Source: BOG-908 sp965198825 | GTDB taxonomy: Bacteria > Pseudomonadota > Alphaproteobacteria > Acetobacterales > Acetobacteraceae | Length of the DNA: 64,000 nucleotides | Reading direction: 5' to 3' | Assembly (NCBI GenBank): GCA_965198825.1 | Contig: CBDAQB010000001.1 | Coordinates: forward strand, 1,116,001 to 1,180,000 | In this document: positions 1 through 10,300 of the stretch, piece after piece | How the letters are laid out: each line of letters begins with the position of its first letter | Numbering within the stretch: the stretch's first letter is position 1 | Made by a program: the position numbers and the translations under genes | Notes under the pieces: generated by a model | What the model saw: only the letters and a program-made list of their open reading frames with translations | Databases searched by the model: none | What the model was told of the DNA's origin: nothing

Positions 1-2
1 GC

Positions 3-554
3 ATGTCCCTGCGCCAGCTCATGCTCCTGCGCCATGCGAAGGCCTCGCCCGCACGACTCGGCGACGACTCGACGTCGGCTGACCACGTCCGCCCCCTCAA
101 CGCCCAGGGCCAGGCTACCGCGGCCGCCATCCGCAACGCGATCCGCTCTCACGGACTGATCCCCGACGTCGTCCTGGTCTCCTCCGCCCGCCGCACGCTG
201 CAAACCCTCGAAGGCCTCGAGCCCTGGGACGACACCCCTCTCGTCGAACCCATGGACCGCCTCTACCTCGCTCCTGCGGCGGCAATCCTGCAGGTGCTCC
301 ACAGCGTGTCCGAGACGGTGCGCAGCGCCATGGTCATCGGCCACAACCCGGGCCTTCACGACCTCGCCATCCTCCTCCTCGGTGACCAGGCGAAAATCCG
401 CGACTCCGCCGCCCGCCGCCTCTACGGCGAATTCCCAACCGGGGGGCTGGCTGTCTTCACCGTGCCGCAACACTGGCGCGAGCTGGGGGAGGGGGGTGGC
501 GCCCGCCTCGACCGCTTCGTCAACCCGCGCGACCTCACGGGGCAAGCGACCTGA
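3..554 (+). CDS. sixA: SixA-type phosphohistidine phosphatase
   Basis: Histidine phosphatase superfamily protein of 183 aa that probably removes phosphate from histidine phosphotransfer domains or small phospho-substrates in the cytoplasm. The sequence shows the N-terminal catalytic LMLLRHAKASP block (the RH motif carries the phospho-accepting His) and the second conserved histidine in VIGHNPGLHDLA near residue 117, with SSARRTLQT between them. The start lies 2 bp from the window edge, so an upstream start cannot be excluded, but the RH motif sits at the usual distance from residue 1. The CYTH/CHAD gene follows after 23 bp on the same strand, and SixA and CHAD genes are often neighbours. Identity is secure; the physiological substrate is unknown. 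Confidence 0.88.
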   Translation: MSLRQLMLLRHAKASPARLGDDSTSADHVRPLNAQGQATAAAIRNAIRSHGLIPDVVLVSSARRTLQTLEGLEPWDDTPLVEPMDRLYLAPAAAILQVLHSVSETVRSAMVIGHNPGLHDLAILLLGDQAKIRDSAARRLYGEFPTGGLAVFTVPQHWRELGEGGGARLDRFVNPRDLTGQAT

Positions 555-577
555 TCGAATTCGCCGATGTCGCGGAC

Positions 578-2080
578 GTGCAGGCCCCCGGATCACCCGA
601 CCCGCAGCCCCCGCCTGACCAGTACGAACCCCCCGAGGTCACCTTCGTGTTCGAGCTTCCGCCCGGCGAAGCAGACCGACTGTTGCGCGCGCCTGCCATC
701 GCCGCCCGCCGCGAAGGCCGCATACGAACCACCAGCTATCAAAACGTCTGGCATGACACGGCCACCGCGGACCTCGCTGCCGCCGGGCTCTCCCTGGCCG
801 AATCCTCGGCAGGCTGGCGTCTCGAGCGGTTGCGGCCAGACGGCGCCACTGCCTGGCACCCCGCCACGCCGGCGCCCCTCATCGAGGCCGCCTCCGACGC
901 GGCTGGCTTGTCAAAATCCATTCCCGGCCATCTCGTCGCCGTCGCCGCCTTCTCCGGCCGCCAGCGCTTCGCCCCGCTCGCCGGCCCGGCCAGCCTGACG
1001 ATCCTCGAGGGCACCCTGCGCGGCGTCGCTACCGACAGCCCTGCCTGCCGTATCCTCCTCACTGGCACAGCGCCCGACATGGCGAACCTGGCCATCGAAC
1101 TCGCCTCCAGCTTTACCCTGACCGTCCCACGCGCCGGCCTCGCCGCCGAAGCCATGGCCGTCGCAAGCGGCATGGCCCCGCACCCACGCCGCACCGGCAC
1201 CGCGCGAGTCCAGCCCGGCGCCTCGGTCGAGGAAGCCCTCGTCGGCATCACCGCCTACCTGGCCGACGTCATCCTCCACTGGAGCCGCCTGGCGCCCGCA
1301 GGCGACACGCCTGAAGCCGTCCACCAGATGCGCGTCGCCGTACGCCGCCTGCGCTCGGCCATCTCCGTCTTCCGCCGCGCCGCCGGCCCCTCGCTCGACA
1401 CCCTGGGCGTCCAGCTCCGCGATCTCGCCAACACCCTGGGCCCGGCACGCGACTGGGACGTCTTCACCGGCGGCACCGGCGCCGCGGTCGGCCGCGCCTT
1501 CGCAGGCGAACGCCGGGTCGAAGCCCTCCTCGCCGCCGCCGAACGACGCCGCCGCGACGCCTACAGTGCTCTTGCCGCCACGCTCGCCACCCCGGACTTC
1601 CGCCGGCTGGCGCTCACCCTGGCGACCCTCCCCAACGTCCGCCCATGGATGGAACAGACCCCTGAACCTGGCCTCCTCCAGGACAACGCGCGGACCTACG
1701 CCGCCCGCATGCTCGACCGCCGCCTCCGACACGTGACCGCTCCAGGCAACAGCCTCGCCGCCCTCCCGGCCGAAGCGCTCCACGACGTTCGCAAGCAGGC
1801 CAAACGCCTGCGCTACGCCTCGGAGTTCTTCGCCCCCTTGTTCGCCGAAAAACCGGTCCGCCGCTTCCTCGGCCGGCTCGAGCAATTGCAGGAAGCCCTG
1901 GGCGCCCTCAACGACGCCGCCGTCACCAAGACTCTTCTCGCCCAACTCGGCTCCGGCAGCGACCGCGCTTTCGCCTCCGGCGTCGTGCAAGGCTTCGTCG
2001 CGGCGCAGTCGGTGAAGACCGGCGCCGAGGTGGAGCACGTGTGGGGGAAGTTTCGGCGGCAGGAGGTGTTTTGGAAGTAG
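578..2080 (+). CDS. CYTH and CHAD domain protein
   Basis: Protein of 500 aa with an N-terminal CYTH-like region (about residues 20-200) and a C-terminal CHAD domain (about 210-490). The CHAD part shows the typical His/Arg-rich helices HQMRVAVRRLRSAISVFRR and LHDVRKQAKRLRYASEFF, which in this family bind inorganic polyphosphate. The CYTH signature ExExK is degraded to TFVFELP, so triphosphatase activity is doubtful. GTG start at 578. It sits directly downstream of sixA in a likely two-gene unit. A palindromic repeat begins 2 bp after the stop codon and probably terminates transcription between this gene and the convergent gene behind it. Confidence 0.88.
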   Translation: MQAPGSPDPQPPPDQYEPPEVTFVFELPPGEADRLLRAPAIAARREGRIRTTSYQNVWHDTATADLAAAGLSLAESSAGWRLERLRPDGATAWHPATPAPLIEAASDAAGLSKSIPGHLVAVAAFSGRQRFAPLAGPASLTILEGTLRGVATDSPACRILLTGTAPDMANLAIELASSFTLTVPRAGLAAEAMAVASGMAPHPRRTGTARVQPGASVEEALVGITAYLADVILHWSRLAPAGDTPEAVHQMRVAVRRLRSAISVFRRAAGPSLDTLGVQLRDLANTLGPARDWDVFTGGTGAAVGRAFAGERRVEALLAAAERRRRDAYSALAATLATPDFRRLALTLATLPNVRPWMEQTPEPGLLQDNARTYAARMLDRRLRHVTAPGNSLAALPAEALHDVRKQAKRLRYASEFFAPLFAEKPVRRFLGRLEQLQEALGALNDAAVTKTLLAQLGSGSDRAFASGVVQGFVAAQSVKTGAEVEHVWGKFRRQEVFWK

Positions 2081-2081
2081 C

Positions 2082-2212
2082 AAGGAAGCGTCTTCTTTTT
2101 TGAAAAAAAGAAGCAAAAAACTTTTACCTGTTGGTAACGCGACTGCGGCGACGCCCAGCCCAAAATCGCAAAAGTTTTTTGGTTCTTTTTTTCAAAAAAG
2201 AACGCCTTCCTT
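2082..2212. repeat. Double-palindrome repeat, copy 1 (full)
   Basis: Two arms in inverted orientation, about 2082-2125 and 2165-2212, each holding a small self-complementary T/A hairpin (ttcttttttgaaaaaaagaa type) followed by caaaaaacttttg; the centre is GC-rich. The outermost flanks (aaggaagcg and cgccttcctt) are also complementary. It fills the gap between two convergent genes, so it is well placed as a bidirectional terminator. Confidence 0.9.
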
Positions 2213-2217
2213 CTCTC

Positions 2218-3609
2218 CTAAAGCGACGCAGGCACGTCCGCCTCAGCCAAGGCGGACGCCTGGCGGGCAGCCAATTCTTCCTCGCGGAAGTCGTCGATGA
2301 GCTCGTGGAACATGCGATGCCAGTTCAGCTTGGCGCCCAGGCGGAGAAAGACCGAGCCGAGGCCGATGGCGCTGCGGTCCATCAGGACGAATTCGCGAGG
2401 CGGCTTTACGCCGCCGGTGCGCTGCAGCCCGGCGTGGACTTTCTGCGCGATCTCCCGACCGTATTGCGGGTCGTCGCTTTCCTGAATGAGGCGCTCGCGA
2501 TCCTGGATGAGGGGCTCGTAGAGAAAGCGAGCCCATTGGTTGAGCACTTCGATCTTGTCTTTCGAAAGGTTGGTGAAGCCCCAGCTCTCGTAGGCGTGCT
2601 GCGAGCGCGCTTCGTCGTTGTCTCGGACGGCTTCGAAGAGATCGATGACGCCGCGGAGAAAATGCGGACGGAACACGCGTATGGCGCCATAGTCGAGCAA
2701 ATTGATGCCGTTGTCGGCACGCACCTGGTAGTTGCCGAGATGCGGGTCGCCATGGATGACGCCGTAACGGTAAAGGGGGATATACCAGGCGCTGAAAAGA
2801 GCCTTTGCGATATCGTTGCGGACTTCCAGTGGCGGATCTTCGTCGAGCACGCTTTGCAGGGCGCGGCCGGGCAACCAGCTCATAGTGAGCAAGCGTGGCG
2901 TCGTGGCTTCCATGACCGGTTCTGGAACGGTGACGCGCTCCACGTCGCGCAACATGATTCCATAGAGGCGCATCTGCGCCGCTTCGCGAATGTAGTCGAG
3001 CTCTTCGCGCAGCCGTTCGGAGAGTTCCTTGTAAATCTCTTCGTTCTGGATGGCGTTGTCCATGCGGTGATAGACCGACAGGGCCAGGCGAAGCTGGCGC
3101 AGGTCTGCCTCGACCACGCTCGGCATGTCAGGATATTGGAGCTTGCAGGCGACTTCCCGGCCGTCGTTGAGGCGGGCGCGGTGGACTTGGCCGAGGCTGG
3201 CGGCTGCTGCAGCCTCCCGGCCGAACTCCGAGAATTTGCTTTGCCAGTCTGGGCCTAGTTCGGACGCCATGCGGCGGCGCACGAAGGAGATGCCCATCGG
3301 CGGCGCGTTCGCCTGAAGCTGCGCGAGTTCGGCCGCATACTCCGGCGGCAACGCGTCCGGAACAGTGGAGAGAAACTGCGCAACCTTCATCAGCGGACCT
3401 TTAAGGCCGCCCAAGATGGCTTTCAGGTCTTCGGCATGCGCGCTGCGGTCGGTCTTGATGCCGAACACGCGTTCGCCAGCGACGCGGGCAGCAATGCCGC
3501 CCACGGCGCCGGACGTCCGCGCCATGCGGCGGATTTCACCGAACAGACTGCCGCCTGATTTCTGCGTAGGCTGCGCTGGTAACTTCGGGGCGACCGGGAG
3601 GTCAGCCAT
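2218..3609 (-). CDS. ABC1/AarF/UbiB-family atypical kinase
   Basis: Atypical protein kinase-like protein of 463 aa from the ABC1 (AarF/UbiB/COQ8) family; characterised members support ubiquinone and other lipid metabolism. Visible features are the family N-terminal helix LKGPLMKVAQFLSTVPDALP, the nucleotide-loop equivalent AAAASLGQVHRARL, the lysine strand VACKLQYPDM, the catalytic-loop-like YGVIHGDPHLGNYQV and the metal-binding NLLDYGAIRVF. The family KxGQ motif reads KVAQ here, a small deviation. I chose the ATG at 3609 over an upstream in-frame start because it overlaps the 3' end of the peptidase gene by 8 bp, as expected for coupled genes. The precise substrate is unknown. Confidence 0.85.
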   Translation of the reverse strand: MADLPVAPKLPAQPTQKSGGSLFGEIRRMARTSGAVGGIAARVAGERVFGIKTDRSAHAEDLKAILGGLKGPLMKVAQFLSTVPDALPPEYAAELAQLQANAPPMGISFVRRRMASELGPDWQSKFSEFGREAAAAASLGQVHRARLNDGREVACKLQYPDMPSVVEADLRQLRLALSVYHRMDNAIQNEEIYKELSERLREELDYIREAAQMRLYGIMLRDVERVTVPEPVMEATTPRLLTMSWLPGRALQSVLDEDPPLEVRNDIAKALFSAWYIPLYRYGVIHGDPHLGNYQVRADNGINLLDYGAIRVFRPHFLRGVIDLFEAVRDNDEARSQHAYESWGFTNLSKDKIEVLNQWARFLYEPLIQDRERLIQESDDPQYGREIAQKVHAGLQRTGGVKPPREFVLMDRSAIGLGSVFLRLGAKLNWHRMFHELIDDFREEELAARQASALAEADVPASL

Positions 3610-5467
3610 TCTTGCCTGCTTCCAACTTGCCAGTTTCCATCTCACCCGCTTCCAGCTCATCGATGAAGCCGGAGATCACATCCAGGCCGCGGCGCCAGAA
3701 CGCCGGATCGGAGGCGTCAAGGCCGAACGGCGCCAGCAGCTCGCGATGCTGCTTGGTCCCGCCGGCACGCAGCATGGCGAGGTATTTTTCCTGGAAGCCG
3801 GGATGTCCCGCCTGGAACACGGCGTAGAGCGCATTCACCAGGCAGTCGCCAAAAGCGTAGGCGTAAACATAGAAAGGCGAATGGATGAAGTGCGGGACAT
3901 AGGACCAAAAGACGCTGTATTCGGGGGTGAACTCGAAGACGGGGCCAAGGCTTTCGGTCTGCACCTGCAGCCAGATTTCACCGATGCGCTCCGGCAGGAG
4001 TTCACCTTTCCGCCGTTCGTCGTGCACGAGCGATTCGAAACGGTAGAAGGCGATCTGCCGCACCACCGTGTTGAGCATGTCCTCGACCTTGCCTGCGAGC
4101 ATGATGCGCCGGCGTGCGGGATCGGTCTCCGCATCGAGCAGCGCGCGGAACGTCAGCATCTCGCCAAAAACGCTGGCCGTCTCGGCAAGCGTGAGGGGCG
4201 TGCCGGACATTAAATGGCCCTGCTCGCCCGCGAGGATCTGATGAACCCCGTGGCCGAGTTCGTGTGCGAGAGTCATCACGTCGCGCGTGCGGCCGTGATA
4301 ATTCATCAGGATGTAGGGGTGGACCGAGGGCACCGTCGGGTGGGCGAAGGCGCCGCCCGACTTGCCCGGGCGCAGGGCCGCGTCGATCCAGCCGTGATCG
4401 AAGAAGCGGCGGCCGATTTCGCCCATAACCGGGTCGAAGCGCGAATAGGCGCCAAGCACGCGGTCCTGCGCCTGAGGCCAGGTGACAGGTGTGTCGAGGT
4501 CGCCAGGCAACGGCGCGTTGCGGTCCCAGTGTTGCAGTTTCTCCAGGCCCAGCCAGCGGGCTTTCAGCGCGTAATAGCGGTGAGAGAGGCGCGGGAAATC
4601 GCCGGTAACGGCGGTGACCAACGCTTCGACCACCTCGTCCTCGACGACGTTGGAGAGGTTGCGGTCGCTCGCCGGCGTCGGCAGTTTGCGCCAGCCGTCG
4701 ATGATCTCCTTGTCTTTGGCAAGCGTGTTGGTGATCAGCGAGAAGAGCTTCGTGCGTTCGCCGAAAGCGCTGCCGATCGCCTGCGCCGCAGTGCGGCGCA
4801 CCTCGCGGTCGCGGTCGGAGAGGCGGTTCAGCGTGTCGCTGACGGAAAGCTGCTCGCCGCCGACATCGATCTTCATGCCGGCCACTGTTTCGTCGAACAG
4901 CCGGCTCCAGGCAGCGCGACCGCTGACGTCGCGCTCATGGACGAAACGCTCCAGCTCGTCGGAGAGCTGATGCGGCCGCCACACGCGCAGGTCGCGCAGG
5001 AACGGGCGCCAGCGCGCGAACGCCGGGTCGGCGAGCTTCTCCTCCAAAACCTTGTCGTCGAGCTTGTTAAGCTCCAGCCGGAAGAAAAGAATGTGCGAGC
5101 TGATGTCCGTGCACCGTTCCATCATGCCCTGGTAGAAGCGCCCCGCCTCCGCATCGGTGCTGTCGGCACTGAACAGCAACTGGGCGTAGGACATGACGCG
5201 GCCGAGCCGCTCGTCAATGGCCTCATAGGTTTCCATGGCAGCGGCGAGTGCGGCACCCGAAAGGCTCGCGAGCTTGCCCGCGTGGGCGTCCGAGAAGGCA
5301 CGCGCATCGGCTTCGGCGGCCGCGAGGTCGGCCTCGATCTCCGGGCTGTCCGGGCTCGGGTAGAGATCTGCCAAATTCCAGGTGGGGAGAGCCTCCGCAT
5401 GCTCCGGCGACACGTGAAGAGAGCCCTCTGGGGCGGCGGTCGGTCCGGAAAGCGGCATGAGTGGCAT
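3602..5467 (-). CDS. pepF: M3-family oligoendopeptidase F
   Basis: Cytoplasmic zinc metallopeptidase of the M3 family, about 621 aa, the usual size for PepF, which cleaves short peptides. The zinc motif HEXXH is seen as LAHELGHGVHQI, with the downstream glutamate helix TLAETASVFGEM supplying the third ligand. The ATG at 5467 is preferred because AGGA lies just upstream; the frame also stays open to a TTG at 5518, which would add an unusual 17-residue extension. It forms an overlapping pair with the ABC1-family gene downstream. Confidence 0.9.
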   Translation of the reverse strand: MPLMPLSGPTAAPEGSLHVSPEHAEALPTWNLADLYPSPDSPEIEADLAAAEADARAFSDAHAGKLASLSGAALAAAMETYEAIDERLGRVMSYAQLLFSADSTDAEAGRFYQGMMERCTDISSHILFFRLELNKLDDKVLEEKLADPAFARWRPFLRDLRVWRPHQLSDELERFVHERDVSGRAAWSRLFDETVAGMKIDVGGEQLSVSDTLNRLSDRDREVRRTAAQAIGSAFGERTKLFSLITNTLAKDKEIIDGWRKLPTPASDRNLSNVVEDEVVEALVTAVTGDFPRLSHRYYALKARWLGLEKLQHWDRNAPLPGDLDTPVTWPQAQDRVLGAYSRFDPVMGEIGRRFFDHGWIDAALRPGKSGGAFAHPTVPSVHPYILMNYHGRTRDVMTLAHELGHGVHQILAGEQGHLMSGTPLTLAETASVFGEMLTFRALLDAETDPARRRIMLAGKVEDMLNTVVRQIAFYRFESLVHDERRKGELLPERIGEIWLQVQTESLGPVFEFTPEYSVFWSYVPHFIHSPFYVYAYAFGDCLVNALYAVFQAGHPGFQEKYLAMLRAGGTKQHRELLAPFGLDASDPAFWRRGLDVISGFIDELEAGEMETGKLEAGKNG

Positions 5468-5634
5468 GATCCTGTTCGGCTGGCCTGCAGCATGTAAGGC
5501 TGCAAGGCGAGGCGTCAAAGGTGCGGCACTCTAAGGCACGCACCTTGTCACTCCCGACGGCGTACCATTAGCATCGGCGCACCGCGATACGATGGCGTGA
5601 TTAACACGCCGGGATCAGGCGGGAGGAACATGCC

Positions 5635-7200
5635 ATGAGACAATCCACCGCCGTCGCGCGGCGCAGAACCGTACCTGCGCTCGCAGCGCTCGCCTGCCTT
5701 GCCGCCGGAACCGCCCTCGCCGCACCCCCAGTCGCCACCACCCAGAACGGCTCAGTCGAGGGCATCTATGCAGGCGACATGGCGGAGTTCCTGGGCATCC
5801 GTTACGCCGCGCCGCCTGTGAGAGCACTGCGTTGGATGCCGCCGCAGGCGGTGCCCTCCAGCCTGGTCAGCAACAGCGCCCGCGCCTTCGGCCCGCACTG
5901 CGCGCAACTCGCCTCCGCCTATGGCCGCGCGAGCACCTCTGAGGATTGCCTCTATCTGAACGTCTTCACGCCGAAGGCCTCGCAGGCGGCCGGCGCCAAG
6001 CCGCTGCCAGTCATGGTCTGGATACACGGCGGTGCGCTGCTGGTCGGCGAAAGCGACGACTATAACCCGGTCAAACTGGTCAACACCGGCAACACCATCG
6101 TCGTCACCCTGAATTACCGCCTCGGCTACCTCGGCTATCTCGCCACCACCGGGCTCGATACCGAAGGCCATACGGCCGCCAACTACGGGCTGATGGACCA
6201 GCAATTCGCACTCGACTGGGTCCGCCGCAACATCGCAGGCTTCGGCGGCGATCCGAACAACGTCACCGTGTTCGGCGAATCCGCCGGCGGGCTTAGCACC
6301 CTTTCCAACCTCGCCTCGCCCACCGCGCATGGCCTGTTCAACAAGGCCATCGTGGAAAGCGGCGCCTACGCGCTGAACATTCCCACCCTCGCCACGGCCG
6401 AAACCTCCGGCGCCACCGTCGCCGCCGGAATCGGCTGCAGCCCCACCGACACCGCCTGCCTGCGCAACGCCAGCGTTTCCTCCATCCTCTCGCAGGAAAC
6501 ATCGCCAACGCTCAGCCTGACAACCATCGTGGACGGCACCACCCTGCCGCTCACCCTCGACGCCGCATTCTCCAGCGGAAAATTCAACCAGGTGCCGATC
6601 ATGAACGGCTCCAACCACGACGAATACCGCCAATTCCTCTCCACCGAAGCGGGGCTTACCGCTCAGCAATATCCGCTCGTGCTGGACTCGCTCTACGGCG
6701 CCACGCTCGGCAGCGAAATCGCCGCAAAATATCCTGTAGGCAACTACAGCCAGCCAGTATTGGCGCTGGCCGCCGTGATCACCGACCAGACTTTCGCCTG
6801 CCCCGCCCGCCGTGTGGACCGGCTCGCATCCGCCTACGTCCCTGTCTACGCCTACGAGTTCAACGACAGGAACGCGCCGGAAGACTTCCTGCCGCCGTCC
6901 GGCTACCCGTTCGGCGCCTCGCACGCCAGCGAGATCCAGTTCCTGTTCGACGTCAGCAAGCTCCCGACAGCCGCTCCGTTCACAGGAGCCGAACGGCGCC
7001 TCTCCGCCGCCATGGTCACCTACTGGACCAACTTCGCGCACAACTCGGCGCCGAGCGGCGTGTCGGTGCCGGCGTGGACCGCGTTTACCGAAAGCGGCCA
7101 GCTCATGGAGTCGCTGCAGCCGCCTACACCTAAGCCGGAGGCTAATTTCTCCGCGCTGCATGACTGCGTGTTTTGGCGGCCTTTGGTGGACGGGAAGTAA
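5635..7200 (+). CDS. Secreted type-B carboxylesterase
   Basis: Alpha/beta-hydrolase of the carboxylesterase/lipase type B family, 521 aa. An N-terminal signal peptide (twin-Arg-containing start MRQSTAVARRRTV, hydrophobic ALAALACLAAGTALA, then Ala-Pro-Pro) indicates export. The nucleophile elbow is FGESAGGLST, the oxyanion loop WIHGGALLVG, and the catalytic His candidate is in GASHASEIQF. Substrates are probably carboxylic esters, not identifiable from sequence. A strong GGGAGGAA ribosome-binding site precedes the ATG at 5635; an earlier ATG at 5630 is followed at once by a stop. It is convergent with the RND operon. Confidence 0.9.
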   Translation: MRQSTAVARRRTVPALAALACLAAGTALAAPPVATTQNGSVEGIYAGDMAEFLGIRYAAPPVRALRWMPPQAVPSSLVSNSARAFGPHCAQLASAYGRASTSEDCLYLNVFTPKASQAAGAKPLPVMVWIHGGALLVGESDDYNPVKLVNTGNTIVVTLNYRLGYLGYLATTGLDTEGHTAANYGLMDQQFALDWVRRNIAGFGGDPNNVTVFGESAGGLSTLSNLASPTAHGLFNKAIVESGAYALNIPTLATAETSGATVAAGIGCSPTDTACLRNASVSSILSQETSPTLSLTTIVDGTTLPLTLDAAFSSGKFNQVPIMNGSNHDEYRQFLSTEAGLTAQQYPLVLDSLYGATLGSEIAAKYPVGNYSQPVLALAAVITDQTFACPARRVDRLASAYVPVYAYEFNDRNAPEDFLPPSGYPFGASHASEIQFLFDVSKLPTAAPFTGAERRLSAAMVTYWTNFAHNSAPSGVSVPAWTAFTESGQLMESLQPPTPKPEANFSALHDCVFWRPLVDGK

Positions 7201-7210
7201 GGGGATAGGC

Positions 7211-7257
7211 CAGGGGCTCTGCCCCTGGACCCCGCTGGGGCCTAGAGGCCCCAGACC
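7211..7257. repeat. GGGGCTCTGCCCC dispersed repeat, copy a
   Basis: GC-rich stem-loop sequence of the form ggggctctgcccctggacc followed by a second hairpin of cccgctgggg/ggcccc. An inverted near-copy lies at 7316-7366, and a fragment of the same family at about 37549-37572. It stands 10 bp after the carboxylesterase stop codon and may act as a terminator. Confidence 0.8.
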
Positions 7258-7308
7258 TCCTTAACCTTCATCGATTGATTGGCTGCGCCGCCGTTCCGGG
7301 CTCGCAAC

Positions 7309-10300
7309 TCAGGAATGGGGTCTGGGGACGAGTCCCCAGCGGGGTCCAGGGGCAGAGCCCCTGACCTTACTTGCCTTCACCTGACGAGGCACCCGAGCCC
7401 AAGCCGCATAGAGCGCCGGCACAAAACACAAGGTCAGCACCGTAGCCGTCATCAGCCCGCCCATGATGGCAATCGCCATGGGCCCCCAGAACACTGAAAA
7501 TGCTAAAGGCACGAGCGCCAAGATAGCAGCGGCAGCGGTAAGCAGGATCGGGCGGGCGCGGCGGACGGTAGCTTCGACGATGGCGTCTGTGATGCTGGCA
7601 CCGTCGGCGAGGTCCGCGTCGATTTGCGAAACGAGAATGACCGAGTTTCGCATGATGATCCCGGCCAGCGCGATGAAGCCGAGCATGGCGACGAAGCCGA
7701 AGGGCGCGCCTGTGAGGAGCAGCGCTGCGGTGACGCCGATCAGCCCAAGCGGCGCGGTGAGCACGACCATGGCGACCCGGCCGAAGGATTGCATCTGGAC
7801 CATGAGGAGAGCGAGCATCACCAGCAGCATCAGCGGCATGATGGCGTTCACGCTGGCCTGGCCTTTGGCGCTTTCCTCGACGGCGCCTGCAGTTTCGATG
7901 CGGTATCCTGCCGGAAGCGCGGTCCGGATCGCATCGAGCCGCGGGAGCACGGCCGCGGTGGCGACTGGCGCCTGAATGCCTGGAACGGTGTCGCCACGAG
8001 CCAGGATCATGGGTGTCCGGTTGCGGCGCCAGACGACTGGCTGTTCGAGGCCCCAGCCGATCTGCGCGACCTGGCCGAGCGGAATTGCGCGGTTATCGCC
8101 GCCCGGAAGGGTCGCTGGAATGGTGACGTCTGCGAGGCCGGCGATGTCCTGGCGCTCGGACGGGATGGCGCGTGCGATGACCGGAATGAGGTCGTTGTTC
8201 TCGCGATATTGGGTGATGGTGGCGCCCTGCTGGAGCGTCTGCAGGGTGTTGGCGACGTCTTCACTGGACAGGCCGAGCAGGCGGGCCTTGTCCTGGTCGA
8301 GGTCGATGGTGACGGATTTGGCGAGCGCTCCCCAGGATTCGCTGACGTTGCGGATTTCGGGTGTGGCCTGCATGGCGGCATGCACCTGCTTGGCGATGCC
8401 GCGCAGCGTGGCGGGGTCCGGGCCGATGATGCGGAATTGGACCGGGTAACCGACCGGCGGGCCGAGTTCGAGACGCGAGGGCCGCAGGCGGACGTCGGGA
8501 AATGGTCCGGCAGGACCGGCTTCGGCGATCTTGCGCAGCGTGGCGAGAAGGGCTTCGCGGTCTGCAATCGTCTTCATGTTGATGACGAACTGCGCGTAGT
8601 TCGGCTGCGCCAGTTCGGGGGAGAAGGCGAGAAAGAAGCGCGGTGTCCCGATGCCTGTGTAGGCGGCGTAGGTGCCGATGCCCGGCTGCGTGGCGAGAAG
8701 CTTTTCGAGGCGCGCGACCGTCGTCGCGGTGGCGGCGAAGCTCGCGCCCTCTGGCAGGCGCACGTCGATCAGGATCTCCAGCCGGTCCGAGGTGGGGAAG
8801 AATTGCTGCGGAACCTGGCCGAAGCCGGCCAGAGAGGCGGCGAAGGCCGTGACCGTCGCGCCGATCACCAGCCACCGGTGGCCGATGCACCACAGGACCA
8901 TGCGGCGGAAGCGGCGGTAGAGCGGGCTCGCATACGGGTCGTGGTGAGCCGCGTCCGGCTTCGGCTTCGCCAGAAGTGCAGCGCCCAGGAATGGCACGAA
9001 GAAGACGGCCACCAGCCAGGAAAGGATCAGGGCCAGGCCGACCACCCTGAAGATATCCTGCGTGTATTCGCCTGTGCTGGACCGGGCGAGGCCGATCGGC
9101 AAATAGCCGGCGGCGGTCACCAGGGTGCCTGTGAGCATCGGGAAAGCCGTGGACGTGTAGGCAAAGCTGCCTGCGCGAACCCGGTCGAAACCCTGTTCCA
9201 GTTTCACGGCCATGGTCTCGATGGCGATGATGGCGTCATCCACCAGCAGCCCAAGGGCGATGATCATGGCGCCCAGCGAAATGCGCTGCAGGTCGATGCC
9301 AAGCAGCTTCATGCCGACGAGAACGCCCGCAAGTACCAGCGGCACGCTGATGGCGACGACGATGCCTGTGCGCCAACCCAGCGTCACGAAGCTGACCAGG
9401 AGAACGATGGCGAGAGCTTCGACGAAACTCTCCTGGAAATCGCCCACGTCGCGCGCGACCACTTGGCTCTGGTCGTTCAACCGCGCGAGATGGACGCCAA
9501 GCGGAAGCGTCGGGGTGATGTCGGCCACGCGGGCCGCGACGCGCCGCCCGAGGTCGAGCACGTTGCCGCCTTCCGCCATCGTCAGGCCCAGGCCGAGTGC
9601 CGGCCGTCCGTTCAGGCGCATGGTGGAAACGGGAGGCTCCACAGTGGTCCGGTGGATGCTGGCGAGATCGGCGAGGCGCAGCAGGTGGCCGCGGGCCTGG
9701 ATGGGGAGCTTCAGCAGTTTCTCGACGGCGTTCGCGGCGGGATGGGTGCGCACGCGTATGCGGTCGTTCGCCGTGTCCACGAAGCCGCTCGCGACGACGC
9801 TGTTCTCCGTGCGTATGGCGGCGAAAACCTGCGGCAGGGTCAGGCCGAGTTCGGCCAGCTTGCGATAGGAGAAGTCCAGCTCGATGCGCTCGTCCTGCAG
9901 GCCGAACAGGAGAGCCTTGCCGACGCCAGGTACGGGCAGAAGCTGCTCGCGTATGTCCTCCGCGACGTGGCGAAGTTCGGGAAGCGTAAACCCGTCGCCG
10001 GTGAGGCCGTAGAGCAGCACATAGGTGTCGCCGAATTCGTCGTTGAAGAACGGCCCCTGCACGCCAGGCGGAAAGCTGGTGGCGATGTCGCCGATCTTCT
10101 TGCGCACCTGATACCAGAGGCCCGGCACAGCGCCGGGCGAGACGTCGTCGCGCAGGCTGACGGTGACGACAGTGTGGCCAGGCTGGGTCTGGCTCTGCGT
10201 GTAGTCGAGATGGGCGAGGTCCTCGAGCTTGCGCTCGATGGGGTCGGTGACGAGGCGCGCCATCTGGTCCGCGTCGGCGCCCGGCCAGTCGATGGAGATG

